NCBI RefSeq assembly: GCF_001613325.1 | Contig: NZ_BDCD01000013.1 | Location: 248,001 to 312,000 of the forward strand | Length of the DNA stretch: 64,000 bases | Source: Nocardia yamanashiensis NBRC 100130 | GTDB taxonomy: Bacteria; Actinomycetota; Actinomycetes; Mycobacteriales; Mycobacteriaceae | Reading direction: 5' to 3' | Position numbers and translations under genes: made by a program | The notes under the pieces: generated by a model | What the model saw: only the letters and a program-made list of their open reading frames with translations | Databases searched by the model: none | What the model was told of the DNA's origin: nothing | Part shown: piece by piece, positions 15,217-23,298 of the stretch | How positions within the stretch are numbered: the first letter of the stretch is position 1 | Layout: every line of letters begins with the position of its first letter

Positions 15217-16854
15217 TCAGGACAGCGTGGTGACGGTCAGCGCGCCATCCGCGTACTGCGCCCGCAGCCGCTTCTTGTCGAACTTGCCGACGCTGGTCTT
15301 GGGCACCTCGTCGATGAACGCCCAGTGCTCGGGCAGCTGCCACTTGGCGAACTTGTCGGCCAGGAAGTCGCGCAGCTCTTCCGGCTTGGCCTCCGCGCCC
15401 GCCGCGAGCACCACGGCCACCAGCGGCCGCTCGTCCCACTTCTCGTCCGGCACGCCGATGACGGCGGCCTCGGCCACGGCCGGATGACCCACCACCGCGT
15501 TCTCCAGATCCACCGAGGAGATCCATTCACCACCGGACTTGATGACGTCCTTGGAGCGATCCACCAGGGTGAGGAACCCGTTCGGGCTGATCTTGCCGAC
15601 ATCGCCGGTGCGCAGCCAGCCGTCGTCGAACTTGTCGCCGTCGATGACCCCGCCCTGCGGCGAGTAGTAGGACCCGGTGATCCACGGCCCCTTCACTTCC
15701 AGCTCACCCAGTGCCACACCGTCGTTGGGCACCACCGAACCGTCGTCGCCGACCAGGCGCGCCTGCACGCCGGCCGGGAAACGGCCCTGCGTGTAGCGGT
15801 AGGCCCACTGCTCGTCGCCTTCGGAACCGGCCGGGGCGTGCGCCACCGAACCCAGCGGGGAGGTCTCGGTCATGCCCCACGCGTGCAGCAGCTTGACGCC
15901 GTGCCGCTCCTCGAAGGCGCGCATCATCGACGGCGGGACGGCCGCGCCGCCCACCACGCAGGTGCGCAGATGCGAGATGTCCTGCGGCGCGGCCTGCAGT
16001 CCGGCCAGCACGCCGCCCCAGATGGTCGGCACCGCGGCCGCGAAGGTCGGCTTGACGGCGGCCATCATCTCCAGCAGCGGGGCGGGCTGCAGGAAACGGT
16101 CCGGCATCAGCAGATTCGCGCCGGACATGAGCGCCGCGTACGGCAGACCCCAGGCATTGGCGTGGAACAGCGGCACGATGGCGAGGACATTGTCCGCGCC
16201 GGTGAAGCCCATGCCGTTGGGCTGGCACACCTGCATGGCGTGCAGCCAGTTGGAGCGGTGCGAGTAGACGACGCCCTTGGGATCGCCGGTGGTGCCGGAG
16301 GTGTAGCACATGCCGGCCGCCGAACGCTCGTCGATGACCGGGTAGTCGTAGCTGTCCGGCTGCGCGGCAAGCAGTTCCGCGTAGGAGTGCACGGTGACGC
16401 CCTCCGGAGCCTGGAGCGCGGCCGCGTCGCCATTGGCGACGATCACGTGGCGGACGGTCTTCAGGTTCGGCAGGTATTGGGCGAACATGGGCAGCAGCGT
16501 GCCGTCGACGATGACGACCTGGTCCTCGGCGTGGTTGGCCACGTAGACCAGCTGCTCCGGGAACAACCGGATGTTCAGCGCGTGCAGCACGGCGCCCATG
16601 GCGGGCACGGCCACGTACGCGACCATGTGCTCGTTGTTGTTCCACATGAAGGTGCCGACCCGATCGCCGACGCCGATGCCCAGGTCACGCAGGGCATTGG
16701 CAAGGCGGGCGGCATCCTGGCCGATTTCCCGGAAGGTCTGGGTCCGGACCCCGTCCCCGGTCCAGGTGGAGACAGTGCTGTCGCCCTGGAAGGTGGACGC
16801 GTAGCGCAGCAGTGTCGCCAGTGACAGCTGCTCGTCCTGCATGGTGCTCAACAT
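15217..16854 (-). CDS. Acyl-CoA synthetase, AlkK/medium-to-long-chain type
   Basis: 545 residues. ANL motifs: [17 protein letters not shown], the AlkK-like [51 protein letters not shown], and the catalytic Lys in [11 protein letters not shown]. These match fatty-acid CoA synthetases of the AlkK group, which act on medium and long chains. Start at the ATG at 16854 (an upstream ATG at 16875 is possible). A 6-bp inverted repeat lies ~35 bp upstream and may be an operator. It could work with the downstream FadD12-like ligase, 202 bp away on the same strand. Confidence 0.92.
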   Translation of the reverse strand: MLSTMQDEQLSLATLLRYASTFQGDSTVSTWTGDGVRTQTFREIGQDAARLANALRDLGIGVGDRVGTFMWNNNEHMVAYVAVPAMGAVLHALNIRLFPEQLVYVANHAEDQVVIVDGTLLPMFAQYLPNLKTVRHVIVANGDAAALQAPEGVTVHSYAELLAAQPDSYDYPVIDERSAAGMCYTSGTTGDPKGVVYSHRSNWLHAMQVCQPNGMGFTGADNVLAIVPLFHANAWGLPYAALMSGANLLMPDRFLQPAPLLEMMAAVKPTFAAAVPTIWGGVLAGLQAAPQDISHLRTCVVGGAAVPPSMMRAFEERHGVKLLHAWGMTETSPLGSVAHAPAGSEGDEQWAYRYTQGRFPAGVQARLVGDDGSVVPNDGVALGELEVKGPWITGSYYSPQGGVIDGDKFDDGWLRTGDVGKISPNGFLTLVDRSKDVIKSGGEWISSVDLENAVVGHPAVAEAAVIGVPDEKWDERPLVAVVLAAGAEAKPEELRDFLADKFAKWQLPEHWAFIDEVPKTSVGKFDKKRLRAQYADGALTVTTLS

Positions 16855-16887
16855 TTCCCAACCGCTCCCTTGCATGTAACTACGAGT

Positions 16888-16905
16888 AAGTGAACTGAGT
16901 CACTT
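16888..16905. promoter_or_regulatory. Inverted repeat, candidate operator of the acyl-CoA synthetase
   Basis: AAGTGA-N6-TCACTT, 34-51 bp upstream of the ATG at 16854. The symmetry and position suit a repressor such as a TetR- or GntR-type fatty-acid regulator. No binding protein can be assigned. Confidence 0.4.
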
Positions 16906-17330
16906 GCGGGCAGGATATCCGAAACCGGACATCCGCCGAGGACGGGCGGTAAAGCGGAGCTAAAGAAAAGGCTGTGGGCGGCGAACCCCACCTTCGCCGC
17001 CCACAGCCTGTTGCCAACCGGCCACCGCCCAACACGATGACCCGCCGGCTTCGAAGTCCTGATCAGCGTCGGCTTGCGACGACACCCCCTGCGGTGCCGC
17101 AGAATAGCCAATCACTAACCAGGACAAGCAAATTGGAGCAATATCTTCCGTGAATATATGTAGTGGGACGTGAGGCTGTCCAGTCGAGGACAGCGGCGCA
17201 GGTCAGGCGGGGTTCACCGGTCCGGCCATCGGACGGTGAGGCGGATTTCCGGCGGTCGCGGCAAACCTTGCTATACCCGGCTTCGCCAAACTTGGCCGAA
17301 AATACCAATTCGGTGACCGGCGTTCTCTGC
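16906..17330. other. Intergenic region without a convincing gene
   Basis: Several short minus-strand frames exist, but none has an SD, family similarity or sensible composition. The stretch holds the 17-bp hairpin at 16969-17009 and a 7-bp hairpin (GCTGTCC-N6-GGACAGC) near 17172. A small RNA ending at the hairpin is possible. Confidence 0.5.
16969..17009 (-). terminator. Strong 17-bp hairpin with a minus-strand T-rich tail
   Basis: AGGCTGTGGGCGGCGAA pairs perfectly with TTCGCCGCCCACAGCCT around a 7-nt loop. Read on the minus strand, the stem is followed by TTTTCTTTA, as in a classical intrinsic terminator. No annotated minus-strand gene ends here, so it is either an insulator or the end of an unannotated transcript. 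Confidence 0.7.
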
Positions 17331-17357
17331 TTGACCAGCGCGAACGCCTTCTACGGT
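17331..17357 (+). promoter_or_regulatory. Candidate promoter of a leaderless transcript
   Basis: TTGACC, 15 bp, TACGGT; the -10 ends 6 bp before the ATG at 17364. This spacing predicts transcription starting at or next to the start codon, a common situation in actinobacteria. No SD is present before that ATG. Confidence 0.45.
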
Positions 17358-17363
17358 CGATGC

Positions 17364-18827
17364 ATGCAGCGAGAGCCGTCCATCCTGATCATCGGCGCCG
17401 GGTTCGCCGGACTCGGCATGGCGCTGGAATTGCGCCGGCACGGACTGACGAACTTCACCATCCTGGAAAAGGCCGCCGATCTGGGCGGCGTCTGGCGCGA
17501 GAACACCTATCCGGGCGCGGCCTGCGATGTGCCGTCGCCGCTGTACTCGTGGTCGTTCGAGCCGAAATCGGATTGGCCGCGGCGGTTCTCGCAGCAGCGC
17601 GACATCCACGCGTACATGCGGACGGTGGCGGACAAGTACGAGCTGCCCGCCGCCATCGAATTCGGGGTCGAGGTGACCGATGCGGAATTCGATGAACGCG
17701 AAGGGGTTTGGCGGGTGCACAGCGCCGACGGGCAGGTCCGCACCGCCGATATCCTGATTCCGGCGGTGGGGCAGCTCTCGCGGCCGGCGCTGCCGAATCT
17801 GCCCGGAATCGACAGCTTCGAGGGCGCGGCCTTCCACTCCGCCGAATGGGATCACTCGGTGGAGCTGACCGGTAAACGGGTGGCCTGCATCGGCACGGGA
17901 GCCAGTGCCATTCAATACATTCCGGCGATTCAGCCGCAGGTCGAGCAGCTGACCCTGTTCCAGCGTTCGGCCGCCTGGGTGCTGCCCAAATTCGATACCG
18001 AATACACCGCGCTGCATCACGCGCTGTTCAAGCACGTGCCGGTGACGCGGCTGGCGGAACGGTTCGCCATCTGGAGCTTCTTCGAGGTGATGGCGTTGGC
18101 GCTCACCGATATTCCCGCCATCAAGACACCGGTGATCGCCATCGCGGACCGGCATCGCCAGCAGCAGGTGCCGGATCCGGCGTTGCGCGCCAAGCTGACT
18201 CCCGATTACGCGGCGGGATGCAAGCGCGGGCTGTTCTCCAACGAGTACTTCCCGGCGCTGGCCCAGCCCAATGTGCACGTGGAGACCACCGCCATCGAAG
18301 CGGTGACGCCCAAGGGGATTCGCACCGCCGACGGGGTGGAGCATCCGGTGGACGTCATCGTCTACGGCACCGGGTTCAAGGGCACCGAATTCCTGGCGCC
18401 CATGAACATCTACGGATCGAACGGGCGCAAGCTCGCCGACGAATGGTCCGCGGAGGGGGCGCGCGCGTTCCTGGGCATGTCGGTGCCGGGGTTCCCGAAT
18501 CTGTTCATGATGTACGGCCCGAACACCAATGTGGGTTCGGGTTCCATCATCTACATGCTGGAGGCGCAGGCCCGCTACATCCGCCAGGTGGTCGAGTATC
18601 TGGGCGCGCGTCCCGGCCGCGTGCTGGCCGCGCGGGCGGATGCCGAACAGTCCTGGGACGACTGGTTGCAGGCCCGCCTGAAGGACACCCCTTGGAACTT
18701 CTGTTCCAGCTGGTATCGCAATGCCTCGGGCCGCATCACCAACAACTGGCCCGGCGCGACGGTCCTGTTCCGCTGGAAGACAAGGCGATTCGATCCGGCG
18801 CACTACGACACCGACAAGCCCACCTAG
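17364..18827 (+). CDS. Flavin-containing (Baeyer-Villiger type) monooxygenase
   Basis: 487 residues. FAD-binding GxGxxG (IIGAGFAGLGMALEL) at the N-terminus, the BVMO fingerprint FxGxxxHxxxW as FEGAAFHSAEW, a second Rossmann motif for NADPH (CIGTGASAIQ), and a second ATG-type motif (VIVYGTGFK). Such enzymes insert oxygen next to ketones or oxidise heteroatoms; the substrate is unknown. Homology starts at the ATG at 17364, and the 5' extension of the frame shows no family similarity. A methyltransferase follows after 59 bp, probably co-transcribed. Confidence 0.92.
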   Translation: MQREPSILIIGAGFAGLGMALELRRHGLTNFTILEKAADLGGVWRENTYPGAACDVPSPLYSWSFEPKSDWPRRFSQQRDIHAYMRTVADKYELPAAIEFGVEVTDAEFDEREGVWRVHSADGQVRTADILIPAVGQLSRPALPNLPGIDSFEGAAFHSAEWDHSVELTGKRVACIGTGASAIQYIPAIQPQVEQLTLFQRSAAWVLPKFDTEYTALHHALFKHVPVTRLAERFAIWSFFEVMALALTDIPAIKTPVIAIADRHRQQQVPDPALRAKLTPDYAAGCKRGLFSNEYFPALAQPNVHVETTAIEAVTPKGIRTADGVEHPVDVIVYGTGFKGTEFLAPMNIYGSNGRKLADEWSAEGARAFLGMSVPGFPNLFMMYGPNTNVGSGSIIYMLEAQARYIRQVVEYLGARPGRVLAARADAEQSWDDWLQARLKDTPWNFCSSWYRNASGRITNNWPGATVLFRWKTRRFDPAHYDTDKPT

Positions 18828-18886
18828 ACTGTCTCAGACAGGCGCGGTAGCCTCGTGGGAGATCCGAAAACCATCGGAGGGTCCCA

Positions 18887-19720
18887 ATGACGCAGACCAC
18901 CGCCGCCATCCCCGTCGAAACCCTGCCCGAACGCACCGGCCGCTGGGCGCGAGAATGCCTCGAATGGGCGAAAGTCCCGTTCCTCCCGCCCGGCCGCCGC
19001 GTCGGCCGCGTGTACGACATAGTCGGCCCGCAGAACCTCTTCGGCGAGGATTCCCTGTTCATCAACCTCGGCTACTGGCACGACCGCCCCGCCACCCTCG
19101 ACGAAGCGAGCCGCGACCTGGCCCGCCTGCTGGCCCGCACCGCCGACCTCAACCCCTCCGATATCCAAGTCGACGTCGGATTCGGTTACGGCGACCAGGA
19201 TTTCCTCTGGGCCCGCGAATTCGCCCCCAAGGAAATCATCGGCCTCAATATCGCCACCGAACAGATAGCGATAGCCACCCGGCGCGCCACCGAACTGGGC
19301 CTCGCCGACCGCATCCGCTTCCAATACGGTTCCGCGGTGGCCATCCCCCTGGACGACGCCTCCTGCACCAAAGTCACCGCCCTCGAATCCGCCTTCCACT
19401 TCCCCTCCTACCCAAAGTTTTTCGCCGAGGCCCACCGCATCCTCCAACCCGGCGGCAAACTCGTCACCGCCGACATCACCCCCCGCGCCTACCTCCCCTA
19501 CTACCGAAACCTCCTGCGCAAAGCCGGTTTCCAAGACGTGGACGTCTACTCCATCCGCGACGACGTCTACCCCTCCCTCGCCCGCCACCTGGGCAAACGC
19601 CTCCGCGCCCCCGACATGCGCCGCGTCAACCCCCTCCTGCGCGCCACCTTCAGCCGCCCCGGCCTCACCCTCTGGGGCCCCTGGGCCGACTACATCATCG
19701 CCACCGCCACCAAACCCTGA
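18887..19720 (+). CDS. Class I SAM-dependent methyltransferase
   Basis: 277 residues. SAM motif I VDVGFGYGDQDF, then IIGLNIATEQI, motif post-II ADRIRFQYGSA, and motif IV ALESAFHFP followed by LQPGGKLVTADI. The closest pattern is the small-molecule N- or C-methyltransferases of actinomycetes; the substrate is unknown. GGAGGG lies six bases before the ATG. Located 59 bp behind the monooxygenase, which suggests a two-gene tailoring operon. A 14-bp hairpin follows. Confidence 0.88.
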   Translation: MTQTTAAIPVETLPERTGRWARECLEWAKVPFLPPGRRVGRVYDIVGPQNLFGEDSLFINLGYWHDRPATLDEASRDLARLLARTADLNPSDIQVDVGFGYGDQDFLWAREFAPKEIIGLNIATEQIAIATRRATELGLADRIRFQYGSAVAIPLDDASCTKVTALESAFHFPSYPKFFAEAHRILQPGGKLVTADITPRAYLPYYRNLLRKAGFQDVDVYSIRDDVYPSLARHLGKRLRAPDMRRVNPLLRATFSRPGLTLWGPWADYIIATATKP

Positions 19721-19772
19721 CCCCGCGGCGCTGCCCCGCCCCGTCCTCCACGGTCCGGGGCGCCCGCCCCCG

Positions 19773-19808
19773 GGGTCGTCCGGCAGACCGACCGCTGCCG
19801 GACGACCC
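19773..19808 (+). terminator. 14-bp perfect hairpin behind the methyltransferase
   Basis: GGGTCGTCCGGCAG pairs with CTGCCGGACGACCC around an 8-nt loop. It sits 52 bp after the methyltransferase stop and 100 bp before the tRNA, so it probably separates the two transcripts. Confidence 0.7.
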
Positions 19809-19911
19809 ACCTCCCCGCCACCCTCCACCCCGTGCATGCTGTTCAATCGCCCCCGACCCGGTAGACTCCCCCGCGTCCCGGTTGGCCGCGCCCCAGCGCA
19901 CCACCAGTCCA

Positions 19912-19984
19912 GCCCTCGTAGCTCAGGGGATAGAGCACCGCTCTCCTAAAGCGGGTGTCGCAGGTTCGAATCCTGCCGAGGGCA
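19912..19984 (+). tRNA. tRNA-Arg (anticodon CCT)
   Basis: 73 nt with a full cloverleaf: acceptor stem GCCCTCG/CGAGGGC, D arm with GCTCAGGGGATAGAGC, anticodon arm CCGCT-CTCCTAA-AGCGG giving CCT, T arm with GGTTCGAATCC, discriminator A, no encoded CCA. The last bases plus a few downstream (GCCGAGGGCAC) recur at 25.8 and 38.35 kb, which fits use of the 3' end as an integration site. Confidence 0.97.
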
Positions 19985-20063
19985 CAGGCGGTACCGTCAT
20001 TTTCCCAGGTCAGGCAATGCCCACCCTTCGAAACAACCACGACATTGCGAGCATCGGGGAACG

Positions 20064-20483
20064 CTACGGAGGGGTGGGGGCGACCGCGGCCATGAGGGCC
20101 GTGTGCGCGGTGTCGTCGTCGGTGGTCGACGAGATGACCTGTAGCACGATCATTTCGCCGGTCCCGCCGTGGATGTACATCGTGTTGCCGAGTTCGAAGC
20201 GGTAGGCGTCGAGTTGGACCGGGCGGTCGTTCACGGTGATCTGCCTGGGCGCCGGCGGCCAGCTCGCCCGATCGTAGACAACGCGCGGCACGTGCCCCAG
20301 CCGAATCCCCAAGACCGCCAGCAGATCCGGCAGTTCGGCGGCGAGGTTGTCCGATCGGGGCCACCAGGCACCGTCGATGTAGGCGTTCGGCCGGCCCTTC
20401 GGGCGTAGCCGCAGTCGAGGCGTGTACTCGGGCCGGAGACGAATACGCGTGGAATGCCGGTGGTGCAGCCGCGTCGGTGTCAT
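20064..20483 (-). CDS. DUF5994 family protein (copy 1)
   Basis: 139 residues. It carries the family signature IDGAWWPRSDNLAAELPDLL, then a RLGHVPRVVYDRASW block, PVQLDAYRFELGN, and a C-terminal hydrophobic segment GEMIVLQVISS. DUF5994 proteins are small, soluble, often multicopy proteins of mycolic-acid actinomycetes with no known activity. The ATG at 20483 is preceded by CAGGAG at seven bases; longer frames have no SD. Its promoter carries the 44-bp operator-promoter module and is shared head-to-head with tetR copy 1. Confidence 0.85.
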   Translation of the reverse strand: MTPTRLHHRHSTRIRLRPEYTPRLRLRPKGRPNAYIDGAWWPRSDNLAAELPDLLAVLGIRLGHVPRVVYDRASWPPAPRQITVNDRPVQLDAYRFELGNTMYIHGGTGEMIVLQVISSTTDDDTAHTALMAAVAPTPP

Positions 20484-20544
20484 GGTGGAACTCCTGCCAT
20501 CGGCCGCCGGGCCGAAGTACCCGACCGCTCTATACGTGCCTCTC

Positions 20545-20602
20545 AGCAGACACGCATGCCAACAGCGCGTCAACACTGTAGGTCTACTTATTGAAGTACA
20601 GT
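20545..20602. promoter_or_regulatory. Divergent promoter with TGTAG-N2-CTAC operator (module 1)
   Basis: Minus strand: palindrome TGTAGGTCTACT (20577-20588), 3 bp, TTGACG (20568-20573), 17 bp, TCTGCT (20545-20550), reading toward DUF5994 copy 1. Plus strand: a TACAGT -10 (20597-20602) reads toward tetR copy 1, with its -35 region inside the palindrome. One operator could therefore control both genes. Confidence 0.7.
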
Positions 20603-20632
20603 AGGCGACTTCGACTCGAGGAGGTAGTCACC

Positions 20633-21373
20633 ATGGCCGACAAGCCGACCAGCCGTACCCGATCCGGCTCCACCGACGCCGGTCCCGCCGGTGACGGGCG
20701 GGGCGAGAGGCCGATCACTCGAGCGGCGGTGCTGGCGGCGGCGCTGCGGATCGTCGACCGGGACGGGGTGGACGGGCTGTCGATGCGGCGGCTGGCCGAG
20801 GCGGTGGGGCGGGATCCGATGGTGATCTACCGGCATGTGCCGAACAAGGCCGCGGTACTCGACGGCGTAGCCGAGGTCGTCTTCGCGCAGTTGTCGGTCG
20901 ATGCCGCGGATTCGGATTGGATGTCTCAATTACGTTCGGTGGCACGAGATTTCCGGCAGCTCGCGCTGGATCATCCGCGAGTGGTGCCGCTGCTGGTGAC
21001 CCGGCCGCTGGCGACGCCGCTGGGCTTGCGTCCACAGGCGGTGCTGCGCCCGCTGGAGGATGTACTGACCCTGCTGACGCGCGCCGGATTCTCCGGACCC
21101 GATGCGCTGCACATCTATCGAGCCCTGTTCGGATTCCTACACGGGCACGTGCTCAACGAACTACAGGAAATCGTGGAGAACCCCGAGGAAACCGACGATC
21201 TGCTGCGACTCGGCCTGCACCGCCTGCCCATCGGAGAATTCCCACTGCTGCGCGGACTCGCGCCGGTACTGGCGGCCTACGACGGCGCGGCCGAACTCGA
21301 ACGGGGCCTCGACATCCTGCTGACCGGCCTCGCCGCGAACCTTCCCCGCGACAACGGCGCGGATCAGCACTGA
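20633..21373 (+). CDS. TetR-family regulator, TetR_C type (copy 1)
   Basis: 246 residues. N-terminal HTH (ITRAAVLAAALRIVDRDGVD, then GLSMRRLAEAVGRDPMVIY and RHVPNKAAVLDGV), followed by a C-terminal ligand/dimer domain of the tetracycline-repressor type. It ends with FPLLRGLAPVLAAYDG and FERGLDILLTGL-like helices. ATG at 20633 with GAGGAGGT seven bases upstream. It is about two-thirds similar by eye to copy 2 at 22585. Its promoter overlaps the TGTAG-N2-CTAC operator, so autoregulation is likely. The ligand is unknown. Confidence 0.92.
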   Translation: MADKPTSRTRSGSTDAGPAGDGRGERPITRAAVLAAALRIVDRDGVDGLSMRRLAEAVGRDPMVIYRHVPNKAAVLDGVAEVVFAQLSVDAADSDWMSQLRSVARDFRQLALDHPRVVPLLVTRPLATPLGLRPQAVLRPLEDVLTLLTRAGFSGPDALHIYRALFGFLHGHVLNELQEIVENPEETDDLLRLGLHRLPIGEFPLLRGLAPVLAAYDGAAELERGLDILLTGLAANLPRDNGADQH

Positions 21374-21387
21374 GTCGACTACGCGAC

Positions 21388-21400
21388 TCTACGGCGTAGA
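21388..21400. promoter_or_regulatory. Everted palindrome TCTACG-N-CGTAGA (site B1)
   Basis: Perfect TCTACG-G-CGTAGA, 14 bp behind the tetR copy 1 stop. The identical 13-mer is at 24962-24974 and a variant with central T at 31210-31222. No promoter is visible here, so its role at this place is unclear. Confidence 0.45.
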
Positions 21401-21464
21401 CAGACGACGTATCGCCGAACAGGCCGAAGGCAGAGGTCAGCGGGTGAGCGGTCTCAACGGCAGA

Positions 21465-21734
21465 TCACGGACTGGGTTGCGGCACGTCGACGTGACAATC
21501 ATCGACCTTCGGGTTCATCCCCAGGTAGTTGAGCGGCCCGGCGACGATGGTGAGCGCGATGGTTCCGGCGCCGGCGCAGTTGGTCGGTGCGCTGCCGAAG
21601 TAGTCCCGCTGCCCCGCGGCGATGGCACCGATGATCAGCCACACCAGCAACAGCACACCCATCAGCCTGCCGATTCCCATTGTCGGACGCCTCCCTGCAC
21701 GCGTTCTCGGACCGTCATTGTCGTAAGTTCTCAT
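21465..21734 (-). CDS. Small membrane protein, paralogue of 23786-24055
   Basis: 89 residues. One central hydrophobic helix (GVLLLVWLIIGAIAAG), then a conserved tail with two Cys: GQRDYFGSAPTNCAGAGTIA, a second hydrophobic run, AGPLNYLGMNP and a C-terminal Cys. The ATG at 21734 (GGAG six bases upstream) gives the same length, 89 residues, as the paralogue at 23786, which supports the start. It lies behind a ~230-nt leader from the module-2 promoter. Function unknown. The cysteine pair on one side of the helix suggests a disulfide outside the membrane (inference). Confidence 0.75.
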   Translation of the reverse strand: MRTYDNDGPRTRAGRRPTMGIGRLMGVLLLVWLIIGAIAAGQRDYFGSAPTNCAGAGTIALTIVAGPLNYLGMNPKVDDCHVDVPQPSP

Positions 21735-21845
21735 TTTCTGCTCCGTATAGGTGAATACCCCAGTGCGGGTACGGGTTTCGGCCATGGATCCGCCGCTCGA
21801 CCAAGGGGCCGTGCCGAACGAGAAGGAGGACGACCCGGAGAACGA

Positions 21846-21929
21846 TCATGAGCGGTTACCCGGCTTCGGGAGTACGTGAATTGTCACGCGGCTGAGGTGC
21901 GGCGGAACAGTCCGGTGATGACCGGCCAT
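21846..21929 (-). CDS. Possible 27-residue leader protein
   Basis: ATG at 21929 has GAGGAG four bases upstream and lies ~40 bp into the transcript predicted from module 2. The product is 27 residues, basic, starting MAGHHRTVPP. Its stop overlaps a further ATG at 21849 (MIVLRVVLLLV...), a 44-residue frame whose start resembles DUF6131 genes but then diverges and overlaps the next gene. Both could be gene remnants. Confidence 0.35.
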   Translation of the reverse strand: MAGHHRTVPPHLSRVTIHVLPKPGNRS

Positions 21930-21970
21930 GGCGCTCCTCGAGACCGTCGCTCGGATCGGCTGGTCCTCTA

Positions 21971-22014
21971 AGTAGACTCCGCCCGCAATGTGTTGTCAAC
22001 ACTGTAGAACTACA
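21971..22014 (-). promoter_or_regulatory. Operator-promoter module 2 (minus strand)
   Basis: Palindrome TGTAGAACTACA (22003-22014), 3 bp, TTGACA (21994-21999), 17 bp, TCTACT (21971-21976). It reads toward the leader frame and the 89-residue membrane protein. Module 3 lies back-to-back 36 bp away. Confidence 0.75.
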
Positions 22015-22050
22015 TCGATTTGCCACAGCGTCTCGACCACACGTTCAACT

Positions 22051-22095
22051 TTGTAGACCTACAACGTTGACGGCAGGTCTTGGACGGCGTCTACT
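22051..22095 (+). promoter_or_regulatory. Operator-promoter module 3 (plus strand)
   Basis: Perfect 14-bp palindrome TTGTAGACCTACAA (22051-22064), TTGACG (22067-22072), 17 bp, TCTACT (22090-22095). It drives the csbD-DUF6131-tetR-membrane protein operon. Confidence 0.78.
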
Positions 22096-22136
22096 GGAGG
22101 TGTACCCACGTTCCAGTGGGGGTAAGGAAGGCTCCG

Positions 22137-22310
22137 ATGAGCATCAGCGCACGACTGTCCCACCATTCCCAAACCGCCATGGGCGCGATGAAGAAGCTGT
22201 TCGGCCGCGCGTCCGGAAACCCGCGCATGCAACGCGAGGGGCGACGCGACCAGGCCGCCGGGAACGTCAAACGGGCCGGCGACAACCTCGGCGACGCGTT
22301 CAAACACTGA
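22137..22310 (+). CDS. CsbD-like stress protein
   Basis: 57 residues. The second half carries the CsbD repeat pattern: GRRDQAAGNVKRAGDNLGDA, ending FKH. CsbD proteins are small, polar, abundant general-stress proteins of unknown mechanism, sigma-B dependent in Bacillus. The start at 22137 has AAGGAAGG upstream, and the module-3 -10 lies 41 bp before it. First gene of a five-gene operon. A second, deleted copy remains at 28937-28984. Confidence 0.75.
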   Translation: MSISARLSHHSQTAMGAMKKLFGRASGNPRMQREGRRDQAAGNVKRAGDNLGDAFKH

Positions 22311-22402
22311 CCCAACAGGCGCGCACTGCGCCGTAATCGCTGGCGCCGCACACACATTCGCCGCGCACAGCGCCAGCGACACCCGAAATCAGGTACTCAC
22401 TC

Positions 22403-22558
22403 ATGATTGTTCTCGGAGTCCTTCTCCTGGGCGCCGGATTCCTCTTCGGCAACCTCCTCTTCGATATCACCGGAATGCTGGTTCTGGTCACCGGCGGCGT
22501 GCTCATGCTCGCGGGCAGTAGGGGACACCTCGTCGGTGGCCGCCGCCACTACTACTGA
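22403..22558 (+). CDS. DUF6131-type small membrane protein
   Basis: 51 residues, MIVLGVLLLGAGFLFGN at the start, two hydrophobic segments and a GGRRHYY end, which is the pattern I know for DUF6131. Predicted membrane hairpin; function unknown. It sits between csbD and tetR copy 2 in the operon. A 10-bp inverted repeat with a 23-nt loop (TCGCTGGCGC/GCGCCAGCGA) lies in the 92-bp gap before it and could attenuate or protect the transcript. Confidence 0.75.
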   Translation: MIVLGVLLLGAGFLFGNLLFDITGMLVLVTGGVLMLAGSRGHLVGGRRHYY

Positions 22559-22584
22559 CCGACACTCGGGCCGAGAGCTACCGA

Positions 22585-23298
22585 ATGAACGCAACACGTG
22601 ACGGGCCGTCGAGCAAAAGCCCCCGCACCCGCAACAGCCCACTCACCCGGGCCGCGGTCCTGGCGGCCGCACTCGAGATCATCGACCACGGGGGTGTCGA
22701 TCGACTGTCCATGCGCCGCCTGGGCGAGGTCCTGGGCCGCGATCCGATGGCGCTCTACCGGCACGCCGTCAACAAAGCCGCAGTGCTCGACGGTGTCGCC
22801 GAGATCGTGCTCGGACAGCTCACCGTCGACGCCTCGGATCCGGACTGGCGCCACCAACTGCGAGTGATCGCACGCGACTTCCGCCGGATCGCCGTCGAGC
22901 ACCCGAATGTGGTGCCGCTATTGGTCACCCATCCACTGGCCACCCCACTCGGACTGCGACCGATCGGCACACTGCGGCCCCTGGAACACATCCTGAGCCT
23001 GCTCACCAAAGCGGACTACACCGGCGCCGACGCCCTGCACATCTACCGCGCCCTGTTCGGATTCCTGTACGGCCACGTGCTCACCGAACTGCAGGAAATC
23101 GTCGAACGCCCCGAGGAGTCGACCGATCTGCTGCGTTTGGGCCTGCACCGCCTGCCGATCGGCGAGTTCCCGCTGCTGCGCGGTCTCGCCTCGGACCTGG
23201 CCGCCTACGACGGCGTCGAAGAACTCGAACGCGGCCTCGACATCCTGCTCACCGGCCTCGCGACGGATATGCCACCACCATCGAAGGAATCACCATGA
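22585..23298 (+). CDS. TetR-family regulator, TetR_C type (copy 2)
   Basis: 237 residues, clearly paralogous to the regulator at 20633: the same recognition region (LSMRRLGEVLGRDPMALYRH) and the same tail (LHRLPIGEFPLLRGLASDL). Because the recognition helices are nearly the same, the two may bind the same operators. The gene is inside the operon driven by module 3, 26 bp behind DUF6131, and overlaps the next gene by ATGA, so it is translationally coupled. Ligand unknown. Confidence 0.92.
   Translation: MNATRDGPSSKSPRTRNSPLTRAAVLAAALEIIDHGGVDRLSMRRLGEVLGRDPMALYRHAVNKAAVLDGVAEIVLGQLTVDASDPDWRHQLRVIARDFRRIAVEHPNVVPLLVTHPLATPLGLRPIGTLRPLEHILSLLTKADYTGADALHIYRALFGFLYGHVLTELQEIVERPEESTDLLRLGLHRLPIGEFPLLRGLASDLAAYDGVEELERGLDILLTGLATDMPPPSKESP

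Noticed and set aside
21990..22020. Direct assignment of the TGTAG-N2-CTACA operator to a known regulator
   Set aside because: The palindrome lies next to TetR genes, but I know no published regulator with this exact site, so the link is kept as inference.
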